The position numbers were made by a program, and so were the translations under genes. From Nocardia thailandica NBRC 100428 (lineage in GTDB: Bacteria; Actinomycetota; Actinomycetes; Mycobacteriales; Mycobacteriaceae): a stretch of 39,482 nt of DNA. This document shows positions 8,666-17,037 of the stretch, in pieces (positions within the stretch are counted from its first letter, which is position 1; each line of letters starts with the position of its first letter). The DNA is taken from positions 1-39,482 of the forward strand of contig NZ_BAGK01000033.1 in the NCBI RefSeq assembly GCF_000308795.1, written 5' to 3'. The notes under the pieces are model-generated. The model did no database searches. It was not told where the DNA came from and saw only the letters and a list, made by a program, of their open reading frames with translations.

Positions 8666-10434
8666 CAGATGGGGTCTCCTGTCCCTCGGCGGACCTCACC
8701 GTGCCCGGCGCGGTCTTGATGGGTTTTGGGTACTTCCTGCTCGGCGTGCTGCGGCCGGTTGCCGCCCAGCCCCGGCAGCAGCGAGTGGCCGCGATAGGTC
8801 AGGAAGGTCTGGGTGAATCCGGCGAGCAGCACGACGCTGATCACCGCGAAACCTTTCCAGTAGTCGGTGGGCAGGAGCACGCCCGCCGCGCCGCCGACCA
8901 CCCAGCTCAGTTGCAGCACGGTCTCCGAACGGCCGAAACCGGACGCGATGGACTCCGGCGGCAGGTCGTCCTGGATGGAGGCGTCCAGCGAGACCTTGGC
9001 CAGCGCGCTCGCCCCGGCCGCCACCAGCGTGGCCACCGCGGCGCCGAGGAGGTTGCCGGTGAACACCGCGAGCAGCGCGACCACCGTGCACGCGCCCGTG
9101 CAGCCGAGCACGATCAGCGACGGCCTGCCGAGCGCGAGCCGGGCCCCGGTCGCGTTGCCCGCGAAGTTGCCGATGCCCGCCGCCGCGCCGACCACGCCGA
9201 GCATGGCGGCCTGCTGGGCGGGGCTGCCGCCGCTGCCCTTGGCGACGAAGGCGATGTAGAAGGTGAGGAAGCCGGTGAGCACCCGGATGGCGCCGTTGCC
9301 CCACAGGCCGGTCACCACGGCCCGGCCGAGGGGCTGCCGCCGTTTCCGGGCGGGCACCGCGGATTCCGCGCCCGGTGTGAGGACCTCGGTGCGCGCGTCG
9401 GCGCCGTGATAGGTCAGCGTCGCCTGCACCTCGCCCTCGGTGACCTCCACCCAGGACGGGATCCGCAGGCTCAGATACGTGCCCGCGCAGGCGATCAGGA
9501 ACGCCAGCACCAGCGCGCCGGTCGATCCCGCTGCGAGCGCCGCGAGCGCCGCGAGCGCGCCCGCGCCGATGGTGCCGCCGACCAGGCCGAACACCGTCAG
9601 CCGGGAATTGGTGCGGACCAGGTCGATGCCCGGCGGCAGCACGCGCGGGGTGACCGCGCTCTTGAGCACGGAGAACGATTTGGAGCCGATCATCATGCAC
9701 AGCGCGAGGGGATACAGCCCCCACGTGTCGAACTCGATGATCAGCAGCACCGCGAACACCGCGCGCACCGCGAAGGTGGTCGCCAGGGCGAGTCTGCGGC
9801 CGCGCTGCAACCGGTCGAGCAGCGGCCCGATGAGCGGGGCGATGACCGCGAACGGCGCGATGGTGATCAGCAGGTACAGCGCGACCTTGGTCTTGGACTC
9901 GGCGGTCGCGCTGGCGAAGAACAGGGTGTTGGCCAGGGCGACGGCGATCGCCGCGTCCAGCGCGAAGTTCGCCATGGTCGCGTAGGTGAGCGCGGTGAGC
10001 CCGGACTTGTCCGCGCCGTCGGCCTTCGCCGCGCGCTGGAAGGTCGCGATGCCGCGCTCGGTGAGTTCCCGGCTGCGCATGGCCGCGACCCGGGTGACGG
10101 TCAGTTTCCGCGGGACCCGCCTGCCCTCCGGCGGATCCGCCGGAGGCTCCGGCGCGGGCAGCGGCCGGGTGGCGGCAGGACCGTCCGCGCGCACCGGCTC
10201 GGTGGGCGGCGCCGGATCGGGCGGTGGCGTGCCACGGCGGCCGAGCCGGCGGTCGGGGGCCGGCCGCGGGAACACCTTGCGTGGCTGGGCCGACCCGCCG
10301 ATGCGCTGGGTCGGCGGTTCGTCGCGGGGCGCGTGCCCCGGCGGGTACTGCCGGTAACCCGGATGCCGCGGATCCGCGGCGGTGCCGTCCCAGCGACCAC
10401 GGTCGGGACCGGAGGGTTCGCGGGGCGTAGTCAC
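8662..10434 (-). CDS. MFS-type transporter with long Pro/Arg-rich N-terminus (Rv0876c homolog)
   Basis: A 590-aa membrane protein. Residues 1-135 are cytoplasmic, disordered and rich in Pro, Arg and Gly (DEPPTQRIGGSAQPRK), then about 12 hydrophobic helices follow in two halves. The loop after helices 2-3 (LIGPLLDRLQRGRRLAL) resembles the MFS motif A region. Three 9-bp repeats at about 9533-9559 encode LAALAALAA inside a helix. M. tuberculosis Rv0876c has the same place and type; substrate unknown. The start is GTG 10434, with CAGAAT 7 nt upstream and no ribosome site, again leaderless-like. The gene overlaps the DUF2771 gene by 4 bp, making a two-gene operon. An 80-bp gap with a CCGCGG hairpin (10473-10486) separates it from the cyclotransferase gene. 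Confidence 0.87.
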   Translation of the reverse strand: MTTPREPSGPDRGRWDGTAADPRHPGYRQYPPGHAPRDEPPTQRIGGSAQPRKVFPRPAPDRRLGRRGTPPPDPAPPTEPVRADGPAATRPLPAPEPPADPPEGRRVPRKLTVTRVAAMRSRELTERGIATFQRAAKADGADKSGLTALTYATMANFALDAAIAVALANTLFFASATAESKTKVALYLLITIAPFAVIAPLIGPLLDRLQRGRRLALATTFAVRAVFAVLLIIEFDTWGLYPLALCMMIGSKSFSVLKSAVTPRVLPPGIDLVRTNSRLTVFGLVGGTIGAGALAALAALAAGSTGALVLAFLIACAGTYLSLRIPSWVEVTEGEVQATLTYHGADARTEVLTPGAESAVPARKRRQPLGRAVVTGLWGNGAIRVLTGFLTFYIAFVAKGSGGSPAQQAAMLGVVGAAAGIGNFAGNATGARLALGRPSLIVLGCTGACTVVALLAVFTGNLLGAAVATLVAAGASALAKVSLDASIQDDLPPESIASGFGRSETVLQLSWVVGGAAGVLLPTDYWKGFAVISVVLLAGFTQTFLTYRGHSLLPGLGGNRPQHAEQEVPKTHQDRAGHGEVRRGTGDPIW

Positions 10435-10513
10435 AAGTCCAATTCTGGCGCATCCGGGCCGGTGGTGTTCATCCGCGGCCCCGCGGTGTCGGCCACAGAA
10501 CCGGACAAGGCGG

Positions 10514-11290
10514 TCACTCGGGCAGGAAGCGGACCTCGAACAGGGTCGGCCAGTATTTGCCCGTGACCAGGAACCGGTCCGTGCCGGGGAGGTGGGCGAT
10601 GCCGTTGAGGACGTCGGCGCGGGCCCGTTCGGCGGGCGTGAGCAGCCCGCGCGCGTCGATCACCGCCAGCACGCGCCCGGTCGCCGGGTCGATCCGCAGG
10701 ATGTCGTCGGTGGGGTAGTTGTTGGCGTAGACCGTGCCGTCGGGCGCGCAGTCGAGCTCGTTGGGGTGCGGGTCCGGGTAGCCGCGCAGGCTCACCGTGC
10801 CCAGCGCGGCGAAGCTCACCCGGTCGCGGAACGTCAGGGTGCCGGAGCCGTCGCTCATGACCAGGCGATCGGGCTGGGCGCAGATCCCCCAGCCCTCGCC
10901 CACGTAGGGGACGCGGCCGCGCTCGGCGAGGGTCACCGGGTCGCGCGCGATGGCGAAGCCGTCCTGCCACGTGAGCTGCCACACGGTGTCGCCCGCGCGG
11001 GTGATGCCCTCGGCGAAGACCGGGGCGGGGATGTCGACGCGGGCGAGCTCGGCGCCGTCGGCCTGCGCGGCCGCCCGCGCGCTCGACTCGCCCCACATCC
11101 CGGTGCTCTCGTACCTGACCCCGTCGACCACCTCGAGGCCCTGGGTGAAGGCGCGCGGATCGTGCGGCGCGCGCGACACGACCTCCACTCTCCAGCGGGG
11201 CGCGGACACCTCCTGACCGCTGTCGCAGCCGCCCGTGACGAGCACCGCGGCCAGCGCCGTGACGGCCCACGAAGTCCGATTGCGCTTCAT
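10514..11290 (-). CDS. Glutaminyl-peptide cyclotransferase (plant-type) lipoprotein
   Basis: A 258-aa lipoprotein that should convert N-terminal glutamine to pyroglutamate on exported proteins. The signal peptide ends in VTGGC with Cys22 as lipidated residue. The five-bladed beta-propeller family signatures are present: AFTQGLE, YESTGMWGESS, VFAEGIT, QLTWQDG, YVGEGWGI, HPNELDC, YANNY, and DVLNGIAHLPGTDRFLVTGKYWP. Length is normal for the family. ATG 11290 has TACATT exactly 7 nt upstream and no ribosome site, so the transcript is probably leaderless. The start codon lies only 17 bp from the divergent DUF3027 start. Confidence 0.92.
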   Translation of the reverse strand: MKRNRTSWAVTALAAVLVTGGCDSGQEVSAPRWRVEVVSRAPHDPRAFTQGLEVVDGVRYESTGMWGESSARAAAQADGAELARVDIPAPVFAEGITRAGDTVWQLTWQDGFAIARDPVTLAERGRVPYVGEGWGICAQPDRLVMSDGSGTLTFRDRVSFAALGTVSLRGYPDPHPNELDCAPDGTVYANNYPTDDILRIDPATGRVLAVIDARGLLTPAERARADVLNGIAHLPGTDRFLVTGKYWPTLFEVRFLPE

Positions 11291-11307
11291 ACGGCAAAAT
11301 GTAGGCC
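11291..11307. promoter_or_regulatory. 17-bp divergent region with two overlapping -10 hexamers
   Basis: Only 17 bp separate the start codons at 11290 (minus) and 11308 (plus). TACATT (minus, 11298-11303) is 7 nt from the first and CAAAAT (plus, 11295-11300) is 7 nt from the second. The hexamers overlap and each -35 zone lies inside the opposite coding region, so the two promoters probably exclude each other. Confidence 0.6.
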
Positions 11308-13047
11308 GTGAGCGCAGTATCTTCCCCGGAGTCCGGCGTGCGTCCCGTTCTGGCCGATGCGGCCGACCTGGCCCGGCGTGCGCTCGTCGAGCTGGAACCA
11401 GAAGGCGTCGGCGCGCATCTCGGCGTCAGCGGCGAGGACGAATCCGCCGCGACGCACTGGTTCGAGACCACCCTGGCCGGCTACCACGGCTGGCAGTGGG
11501 CCGTCGTCGTCGCCGCGCCGCCCGGCGCCGAGCGGGCCACCGTGAGCGAGTCGGCGCTGTTACCCGGCCCCGACGCGCTGACCGCCCCCGACTTCCTGCC
11601 GTGGGAACAGCGGGTCCGCCCCGGCGACCTGTCGCCCGGCGACCTGCTCGCCCCGCCCGCCGACGATCCGCGCCTCGTCCCCGGCTACATCGCCACCGGC
11701 GACCCCGTCGTCGACGAGGTCTGCGAGGAGGTCGGCCTCGGCCGCAAGCAGGTCCTGAGCCTGGAGGGCCGCCTCGAGGCCGCCACCCGCTGGTACCTCG
11801 AATACGGCCCCGACACCGACATGGCCCGCGCCGCACCGTCCACCTGCGGACGCTGCGGCTTCTACCTCCCCCTCGCGGGCGCCCTGCGCGAGTCCTTCGG
11901 CGTCTGCGCCAACGCGATGGGCGCCGACGGCCACACCGTCCACGTCGAATACGGCTGCGGCGCCCACTCCGACGTCGTCGCCCCCTCCGGACAGGGTTCG
12001 CCGCGCTACGAGGCCTACGACGACGCCGCCGTCGAACTCGTCCCCGCCGAGGAACTGCGCGCACCCACCGGCGGCACCCAGGCGGATGCCGATACCGCCG
12101 CGCAGGGCGACGCCGCTGCTACTGCCGCGCAGGGCGACGCCGCCGCTGATACCGCTGCGCAGGGCGACGCCGCCGCTGATACCGCCGCGCAGGGCGACGC
12201 CACTGATGCTGCTGCGCAAGGCGACGCCGTCGGTGCTGCCGCGCCCGGCGATGCCGCTGATGCTGCCGCGCAAGGCGCTGCCGCGCCCGGCGATGTGGCT
12301 GATGCTGCCGCACAAGGCGATGTGGCGGATGACGCCGCGCAGGGCGATGTGCCCGATGCCGCCGAAGGTGTCGACAGTGCCGAGGCGGCGGCCCCTGTCG
12401 CCGAACGTGTCGCCGGTGAGGTCAGCGCCGCCGAGATCGCGGCGGCGGCCGCCGAGGCCGAGGCGGCCGCGGTGGCGGCGAGCGTGGTCGGGCAGGCGGC
12501 GGCCGAGGTGGCCGCGGCCGCCGTGGCCACGGCGGTGGAGCGTGGGGTGAATGTCGGTGCCGCGGTGCGGCTCGACTTCGCGGGCGCGCCGAACGCGGAG
12601 GCGGAGTCGGTCGCCGCGGCGGTCGTCGGGCACGCCGCCGAGCACGCCGTGGCGCAGGTCGCCGAGCTGGACGCGGACGTGATCGGGCTGCAGTCGAATC
12701 CGGTCGTCGGGCCGCAGGCCGCGGTGCCGCACGACGTGGTCACCGACGCCGCCGGTGAGGTGCTGCCGGAATCCGTGGTTGATCCGGCGGACGCCACGAA
12801 CGGTGAGGCCGCGGGCGCCGGTGCGCCGCAGACCGTCGAACTCCCGCAGTCCGGCACGGCCGCCGACGAGACGGCGGAGGCGGTCGCGGCCGATCACGCG
12901 GCGGCCGAGCGCGCCGCCCTGGCCCAGGGCGCCGAGCCGGAATCGCCCGCCGAGGTCATCGCCGCCGAGGCGGACGCGCTGATCGCGTCCGGTGGCCTCG
13001 GCGAGGAGTCCCCGGGCAACGGTGACTCGTCGTCGGTGACCCGCTGA
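11308..13047 (+). CDS. DUF3027 protein with Ala-rich tandem-repeat C-terminal extension (Rv0877 homolog)
   Basis: A 579-aa protein. The first 260 residues are the DUF3027 core: THWFETTLAGYHGWQWAVVVA, LPWEQRVRPGDLSPGDLL, and a likely zinc site made of CGRCGFYLP, GVCANAM and YGCGAHSD. From memory the M. tuberculosis homolog Rv0877 is about this core length. From residue 262 the protein continues with nine 9-14-residue repeats of AAQGDAA type (to 350), then 230 residues rich in Ala, Glu and Val with few aromatic residues, expected to be disordered or helical and strongly acidic. No signal or membrane segment. The GTG start at 11308 is leaderless-like (CAAAAT, N7). The next gene follows directly, suggesting an operon. 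Function unknown. Confidence 0.85.
   Translation: MSAVSSPESGVRPVLADAADLARRALVELEPEGVGAHLGVSGEDESAATHWFETTLAGYHGWQWAVVVAAPPGAERATVSESALLPGPDALTAPDFLPWEQRVRPGDLSPGDLLAPPADDPRLVPGYIATGDPVVDEVCEEVGLGRKQVLSLEGRLEAATRWYLEYGPDTDMARAAPSTCGRCGFYLPLAGALRESFGVCANAMGADGHTVHVEYGCGAHSDVVAPSGQGSPRYEAYDDAAVELVPAEELRAPTGGTQADADTAAQGDAAATAAQGDAAADTAAQGDAAADTAAQGDATDAAAQGDAVGAAAPGDAADAAAQGAAAPGDVADAAAQGDVADDAAQGDVPDAAEGVDSAEAAAPVAERVAGEVSAAEIAAAAAEAEAAAVAASVVGQAAAEVAAAAVATAVERGVNVGAAVRLDFAGAPNAEAESVAAAVVGHAAEHAVAQVAELDADVIGLQSNPVVGPQAAVPHDVVTDAAGEVLPESVVDPADATNGEAAGAGAPQTVELPQSGTAADETAEAVAADHAAAERAALAQGAEPESPAEVIAAEADALIASGGLGEESPGNGDSSSVTR
12091..12357 (+). repeat. In-frame minisatellite (27/30/42-bp units, 9 copies)
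   Basis: Nine units of 30, 27, 30, 30, 27, 27, 42, 27 and 27 bp encode variants of DTAAQGDAAA. The first four units are nearly identical and the later ones drift (AQGDVAD), as expected for a tract that gains copies at one side. All unit lengths are multiples of three, so copy-number change keeps the frame. Confidence 0.9.
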
Positions 13048-13091
13048 ACGCACCGGCGGACCCGTTCGGCACGGCCGCGCTGCGGGCCGGT

Positions 13092-16001
13092 GTGCTCGCC
13101 GCGTGGCGCGACTCACCGACCCGGCTCCGCGAGGACAGCGCCACCGAGGCCGACCTGGTCGCCGCGGGTTACCGCGACCGCCTCCTCACCGAACTGGCAC
13201 AGAACGCCGCCGACGCCGCCCAGACCGCGAACGTCCCCGGCGAACTGACGGTCCGCCTCGACGCCGACCGCCGCCTGCACGTCACCAACACCGGTGCGCC
13301 GCTGTCCCTCTCGGGCGTCCATGCCCTGACCGCGCTGCGCGCGTCCGCCAAGCCGCCCGCCGGATCCCCGGACCCCACCGGGAACCGATCGCCCCGCGAC
13401 GACGCGCACGACCGCCCCCTGGCGAGCGCCGACCAGCCGCCGGCCGGCCTCAACCCCGTCGCGGAGTCACCGGGCGCGGACCCCGTCGACGTCGCGTCGC
13501 ACGCGAACCCGGCCCCGGTCACCGGATCGGTAACCGGCGCGGGCCGGTTCGGCGCCGCGCCGCCCACCCACCAGGTCGGCCGCTTCGGCGTCGGTTTCAC
13601 CGCGGTCCGGACCGTCGCCGACGAGATCGAGGTGCGGTCGACGACCGGCAGCATCCGGTTCTCCCGCGCCGCGACCGCGAACGCCCTGCACGAGGCAGGC
13701 ATCGAACCCGGTGACCTGGACCCGCCGGTCCTCCGGCTGGCCTGGCCGGTGCCGACGACGCCGGTGGCGGGCGCCGACACGGAGGTGGTGCTGCACCTGC
13801 GGTCGGACGTCGACGCCGGCCGCCTGCTGGCAGGCATGCGCGCCGAGGCGCCGGACCTGCTGCTCGAACTGCCCGCGCTGCGCCGCATCCGCATCGAGGA
13901 CGACGAATTCCGTTCCGGCGAATCGGCCTCCGCGCACGACGGCATCGGCGAGCTGCGGATCGTCCTGCCCGGCGGTGAGACCCGGACCTGGTGGCAGTTC
14001 CGCACCGGGCGCGCCCGGTGGCTGCTGCCCGTGCGTGACGGGCGTCCGCGGGCCGCGGCGCCGGATGTGCTGCGCGCACCGACCCGCTCGGACGAGGAGC
14101 TGTCCCTCCCCGCGCTGCTGGTCGCTGACCTGCCCATGCAACCCGACCGCCGCCGCCTGCTGCCCGGCGCGCGGCCCGCCGACATCGCCCGCGGTTACGC
14201 CGATTTCGCCCGCGCGCTGCCGCCTGCCGACCGCCTCGTGCTCGTCCCGGCGCCCGGCTTCGCCCGCAGCGAGACCGACGGCCTGCTCCGGGAGGCGGTC
14301 ACGGCCGAACTGCGATCCGGCAGCTGGCTGCCCGTAGTGGGGGAGAAGGAGCCTGCCGCGCCCGCGCGCGCGAGCGCCTTCCCCGACCTCACCGCCGAAC
14401 TGGGCGAGATCCTCGCCGATCTCACCGGACCGCTGGTGATCCCGGAGCTCTCGGGCCGCGCCCAGCTCGACCGGCTGTCGGTCCTCGACGTCCACCGGCT
14501 CGGTCCCGCGCGCCTGGCCGACATCACCGGCGGGATCGAGCGCCCGCCGCACTGGTGGCGCGCCTTCTATGCCGCGCTGGAGCCCTTCGTGCACGACACG
14601 CACACCGCGGAGGAACTGGGCGCCCTCGCCGTGCCGCTGGCCGACGGCCGCCTGGTGACCGGCCCGCGGACCGTCGTCCTCGACGACCAGCTGGGTGCCG
14701 CCGTGCCGGTGCGCTGGGCCCGCCTCGTGCATCCCGACGCCGCCCATCCGCTGCTCGGCAGGCTCGGCGCCCGCAGTGCCTCGGCGGTCGACCTGCTCGG
14801 CGACCCCGCCCTGCGCGACCTGCTCGACCACGATCCCGCCGATCCCGACACCGTCGCCGCGGTCCTGCACCTGGCCGCCCGGGTCCGGCGCGCCGAGGTG
14901 CCGGACTGGCTCGGGCTGCTCGAACTGCCCGACGACACGGGCGAGCCGCGCCCCGCCGACGAGCTGCTGCTCCCGGACGCCCCGCTGCGCGAGGTGCTGG
15001 CCGAGGACGCGCCGTTCGGCACGGTCGCGGCCGAACTGGTCGCCGAGCACGGCCCGGAGACCCTGCGCGCGATCGGCGTCGGCTGGGACTTCGCCGTGCT
15101 CACCGATCCCGAGCCGGTCGGTCCCGACCACGATCTCGACGACGAGGACGCCTGGTGGGGGAGCCTGGCCGAGGACCCGCGCGAGTTCGCCGCCGTCCGC
15201 GACCTCGACCTGGTCGACGAGGACCGCTGGCCCCTCGCGCTGCGCCACCTGCTCGACGGCGAACGCACCCGCCCCCTGCTGGCCGATCCCGACGGCTACA
15301 CGGTCTGGTGGCTGCACCACCACGCCCACATCGACGGCATCGCGCTCGGCCACCTGCGCCACCCGGATGACACCGAGTTCGCCGGCCTGCTCACCCCGTT
15401 GCGGCTGCCCGGCGCGAGCCCCGCCGACCTCGACCTGCTTCGCCCGGTCCTCGTCGATCCGGCGACCATGACCCCGGCCCTGGCCGAGGAGCTGCTCGAC
15501 GCGCTCGCCGACCCGGCGAAAGACCCCGCGCCGGAGGCGGTTTCCCGCGCCCATTCCCGTATCGCGGCCGCGTTCGCCGACGGAGCGCTCGAGGCGAGGG
15601 ATCTGGCGCTGCCCGAGCAGGTGCGCGCGCTGTCGGGGGCGGTGGCGGACGCGGATCGCGCCCTCGTGCTCGACGAACCGTGGTTCGGTCTGGCGCTGGA
15701 TCCCGCCGTGCTGGTGCCGGTCGACCCGGCGCATGCCGGGGGTCTGGCGACCCTGCTCGACCTGCCGACGGTCTCCGACGAGGTCGGCGCCGAGGTGCTG
15801 GGCGAGGGCCGCCCGGCCGACGTTTCCCGTGACCCGCTCGCGGTGGTGCTGCGCGGTCAGTGGGCGGCGGTCCGGCCGGTCGAGGCGCTGGTCGTGCACA
15901 CGGACCTACGGGTCAGGCTGACCGGCGCGGTCGAGGAGACGGTGCGCGTGCCGTGGTGGTGGGTCGACGGCACGCTGCACCTGCAGGCCCCGCGCGGCTG
16001 A
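13092..16001 (+). CDS. Large Hsp90-like (GHKL/sacsin-type) ATPase
   Basis: A 969-aa cytoplasmic protein from GTG 13092. A Bergerat-type ATP site is clear: LAQNAADAA (N box, Asn binding Mg), LHVTNTGAPLS in the D-x-G position, and GRFGVGFTAV as the glycine lid. Between them lies an 80-residue Pro/Asp-rich insertion (about 95-165). The remainder is a long Leu/Asp/Ala-rich helical region without known motifs. The frame is open upstream and reads DPFGTAALRAGVLAAW, which I remember as a conserved N-terminus in this family; the only candidate start there is the CTG at 13044, overlapping the previous TGA. So either the start is non-standard or the protein is shorter here. It is probably coexpressed with the DUF3027 gene. 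It stops 3 bp before the convergent TetR gene. Confidence 0.82.
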   Translation: MLAAWRDSPTRLREDSATEADLVAAGYRDRLLTELAQNAADAAQTANVPGELTVRLDADRRLHVTNTGAPLSLSGVHALTALRASAKPPAGSPDPTGNRSPRDDAHDRPLASADQPPAGLNPVAESPGADPVDVASHANPAPVTGSVTGAGRFGAAPPTHQVGRFGVGFTAVRTVADEIEVRSTTGSIRFSRAATANALHEAGIEPGDLDPPVLRLAWPVPTTPVAGADTEVVLHLRSDVDAGRLLAGMRAEAPDLLLELPALRRIRIEDDEFRSGESASAHDGIGELRIVLPGGETRTWWQFRTGRARWLLPVRDGRPRAAAPDVLRAPTRSDEELSLPALLVADLPMQPDRRRLLPGARPADIARGYADFARALPPADRLVLVPAPGFARSETDGLLREAVTAELRSGSWLPVVGEKEPAAPARASAFPDLTAELGEILADLTGPLVIPELSGRAQLDRLSVLDVHRLGPARLADITGGIERPPHWWRAFYAALEPFVHDTHTAEELGALAVPLADGRLVTGPRTVVLDDQLGAAVPVRWARLVHPDAAHPLLGRLGARSASAVDLLGDPALRDLLDHDPADPDTVAAVLHLAARVRRAEVPDWLGLLELPDDTGEPRPADELLLPDAPLREVLAEDAPFGTVAAELVAEHGPETLRAIGVGWDFAVLTDPEPVGPDHDLDDEDAWWGSLAEDPREFAAVRDLDLVDEDRWPLALRHLLDGERTRPLLADPDGYTVWWLHHHAHIDGIALGHLRHPDDTEFAGLLTPLRLPGASPADLDLLRPVLVDPATMTPALAEELLDALADPAKDPAPEAVSRAHSRIAAAFADGALEARDLALPEQVRALSGAVADADRALVLDEPWFGLALDPAVLVPVDPAHAGGLATLLDLPTVSDEVGAEVLGEGRPADVSRDPLAVVLRGQWAAVRPVEALVVHTDLRVRLTGAVEETVRVPWWWVDGTLHLQAPRG

Positions 16002-16004
16002 GCG

Positions 16005-16631
16005 CTATTCGGCCTGCGCGGCGATCATCTGCGCGAGCAGGTCGAGCTGGCCCTGCACCGCGGCGCTGTCGTCGTCGACGAGCCAGCGCAGCACGATGCC
16101 GTCGATGACGTTGAGGGTGAACCGGCTGAGCTCGCTCACCGGCGTCTTCCAGGTGGTGCCGGTGGCGTCACGGCAGTGGTCGATGACGTCGGCGACGGTG
16201 CTGTCGTTGAAGGTGTACTGCTCGCGCGCGATGGCGAGTTTGGCCGGGGTGTTGCTGCCCTCGCGCAGGGCGTAGGTGGTCGTCTCGTAGGTGAGCAGCT
16301 GCCGCTCGGGGGTGGATTCGATGTTGCGCCACATCAGATCGAGTGCGCGGCGGAGCAAATTGTGAAGAGATTCTTTTCCAGTCCCCGCCTCCTCCCACAC
16401 TGTTTCGTTGGAGTCCACGGAATCGCGCAATTCCATCGACAGCGCTTTGACCAGCTCGGTCATCAGCGCGTCCTTGTTTTCGAAACAGTAATGCACCACA
16501 CCCAGTGAGACGCCCGCCGCCTGCGCGACATCTCGGGTGGTCACGCCCGCCACGCCCTTTTTCTCGGCGAGACCGATCGCGGCTTCGATCAGGTGGGCTC
16601 GTCGTTCTTCGACGCTCAATCGGGAGGACAC
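16005..16631 (-). CDS. TetR family transcriptional regulator
   Basis: A 208-aa repressor-type DNA-binding protein. The N-terminal helix-turn-helix is typical: RRAHLIEAAIGLAEKKGVAGVTTRDVAQAAGVSL in part, then VVHYCFENKDAL at about residues 46-57. The C-terminal domain is helical and ligand binding, with no recognised ligand. The start is GTG 16631; TTAACT lies 7 nt upstream, near the leaderless pattern but not exact. Codons around 16330-16460 are unusually A/T rich for this genome (for example GGA AAA GAA TCT CTT), hinting at recent acquisition or relaxed selection. Neighbours give no clear target; the DUF2530 gene upstream on the same strand is a possible partner. Confidence 0.9.
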   Translation of the reverse strand: MSSRLSVEERRAHLIEAAIGLAEKKGVAGVTTRDVAQAAGVSLGVVHYCFENKDALMTELVKALSMELRDSVDSNETVWEEAGTGKESLHNLLRRALDLMWRNIESTPERQLLTYETTTYALREGSNTPAKLAIAREQYTFNDSTVADVIDHCRDATGTTWKTPVSELSRFTLNVIDGIVLRWLVDDDSAAVQGQLDLLAQMIAAQAE

Positions 16632-16703
16632 GTGTGCGAGTTAAGCGCCCGCGACGCCGGGGTGTCAATTCGCCGACCCGGAAATGGCTGCGCCACTTTC
16701 GTT

Positions 16704-16958
16704 TCAAATGCCGACTTGCGCACCTTTGTCACCGCGCCGGGCGCCGCGCCGCTGTATCAGGAAGATCGCCAGCCCGAGCCCGCCCACTACGAGCCCCATC
16801 AGGCACACCGGACGCGCGTCCGCCCAGCGGTCGCCGCCCGCCCACACGACGACCGTGGCGAGGAGCCAGAGCGCGGAGCCGATCGCGAGAACCGGCCGTG
16901 GATCGGTGAAGCGGGCGGGCAGTTCCGGCACCTCGGCGGCGGGCGAAGGGGCGTCCAT
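16704..16958 (-). CDS. DUF2530 small membrane protein (Rv0879c homolog)
   Basis: An 84-aa protein with an acidic/Pro-rich N-terminus ending FTDPRPVLAIG, two hydrophobic helices (ALWLLATVVVWAG near 29-41 and VCLMGLVVGGLGLAIFLIQ near 51-69) and a basic RRGARRGDKG tail, giving an in-out-in hairpin. The F[TD]PRPV motif before helix 1 is the mark I recall for DUF2530. M. tuberculosis Rv0879c is at the same place, divergent from the MarR gene. ATG 16958 has TAGTGT 6 nt upstream, a leaderless-like arrangement. Function unknown. Confidence 0.82.
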   Translation of the reverse strand: MDAPSPAAEVPELPARFTDPRPVLAIGSALWLLATVVVWAGGDRWADARPVCLMGLVVGGLGLAIFLIQRRGARRGDKGAQVGI

Positions 16959-16964
16959 ACCCCA

Positions 16965-16970
16965 ACACTA
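16965..16970 (-). promoter_or_regulatory. -10 hexamer TAGTGT of the DUF2530 gene
   Basis: TAGTGT on the minus strand ends 6 nt before the ATG at 16958, so the message probably starts at the initiation codon. Confidence 0.5.
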
Positions 16971-17024
16971 GCCGCCGCAAACCTCTCACTACGGATAAAC
17001 CCGTCCACATGGGCGGACGTACCG

Positions 17025-17030
17025 TAAAGT
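17025..17030 (+). promoter_or_regulatory. -10 hexamer TAAAGT of the marR gene
   Basis: TAAAGT ends exactly 7 nt before the GTG at 17038. This fixes GTG 17038, not the ATG at 17044, as the likely start of a leaderless message. With the DUF2530 promoter it forms a 79-bp divergent region where MarR may autoregulate. Confidence 0.55.
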
Positions 17031-17037
17031 TCTGCAG

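Noticed and set aside
12091..12357. CRISPR-like or intergenic repeat array
   Set aside because: Units are contiguous with no spacers, lie in frame inside a coding region and encode similar peptides; it is a minisatellite.
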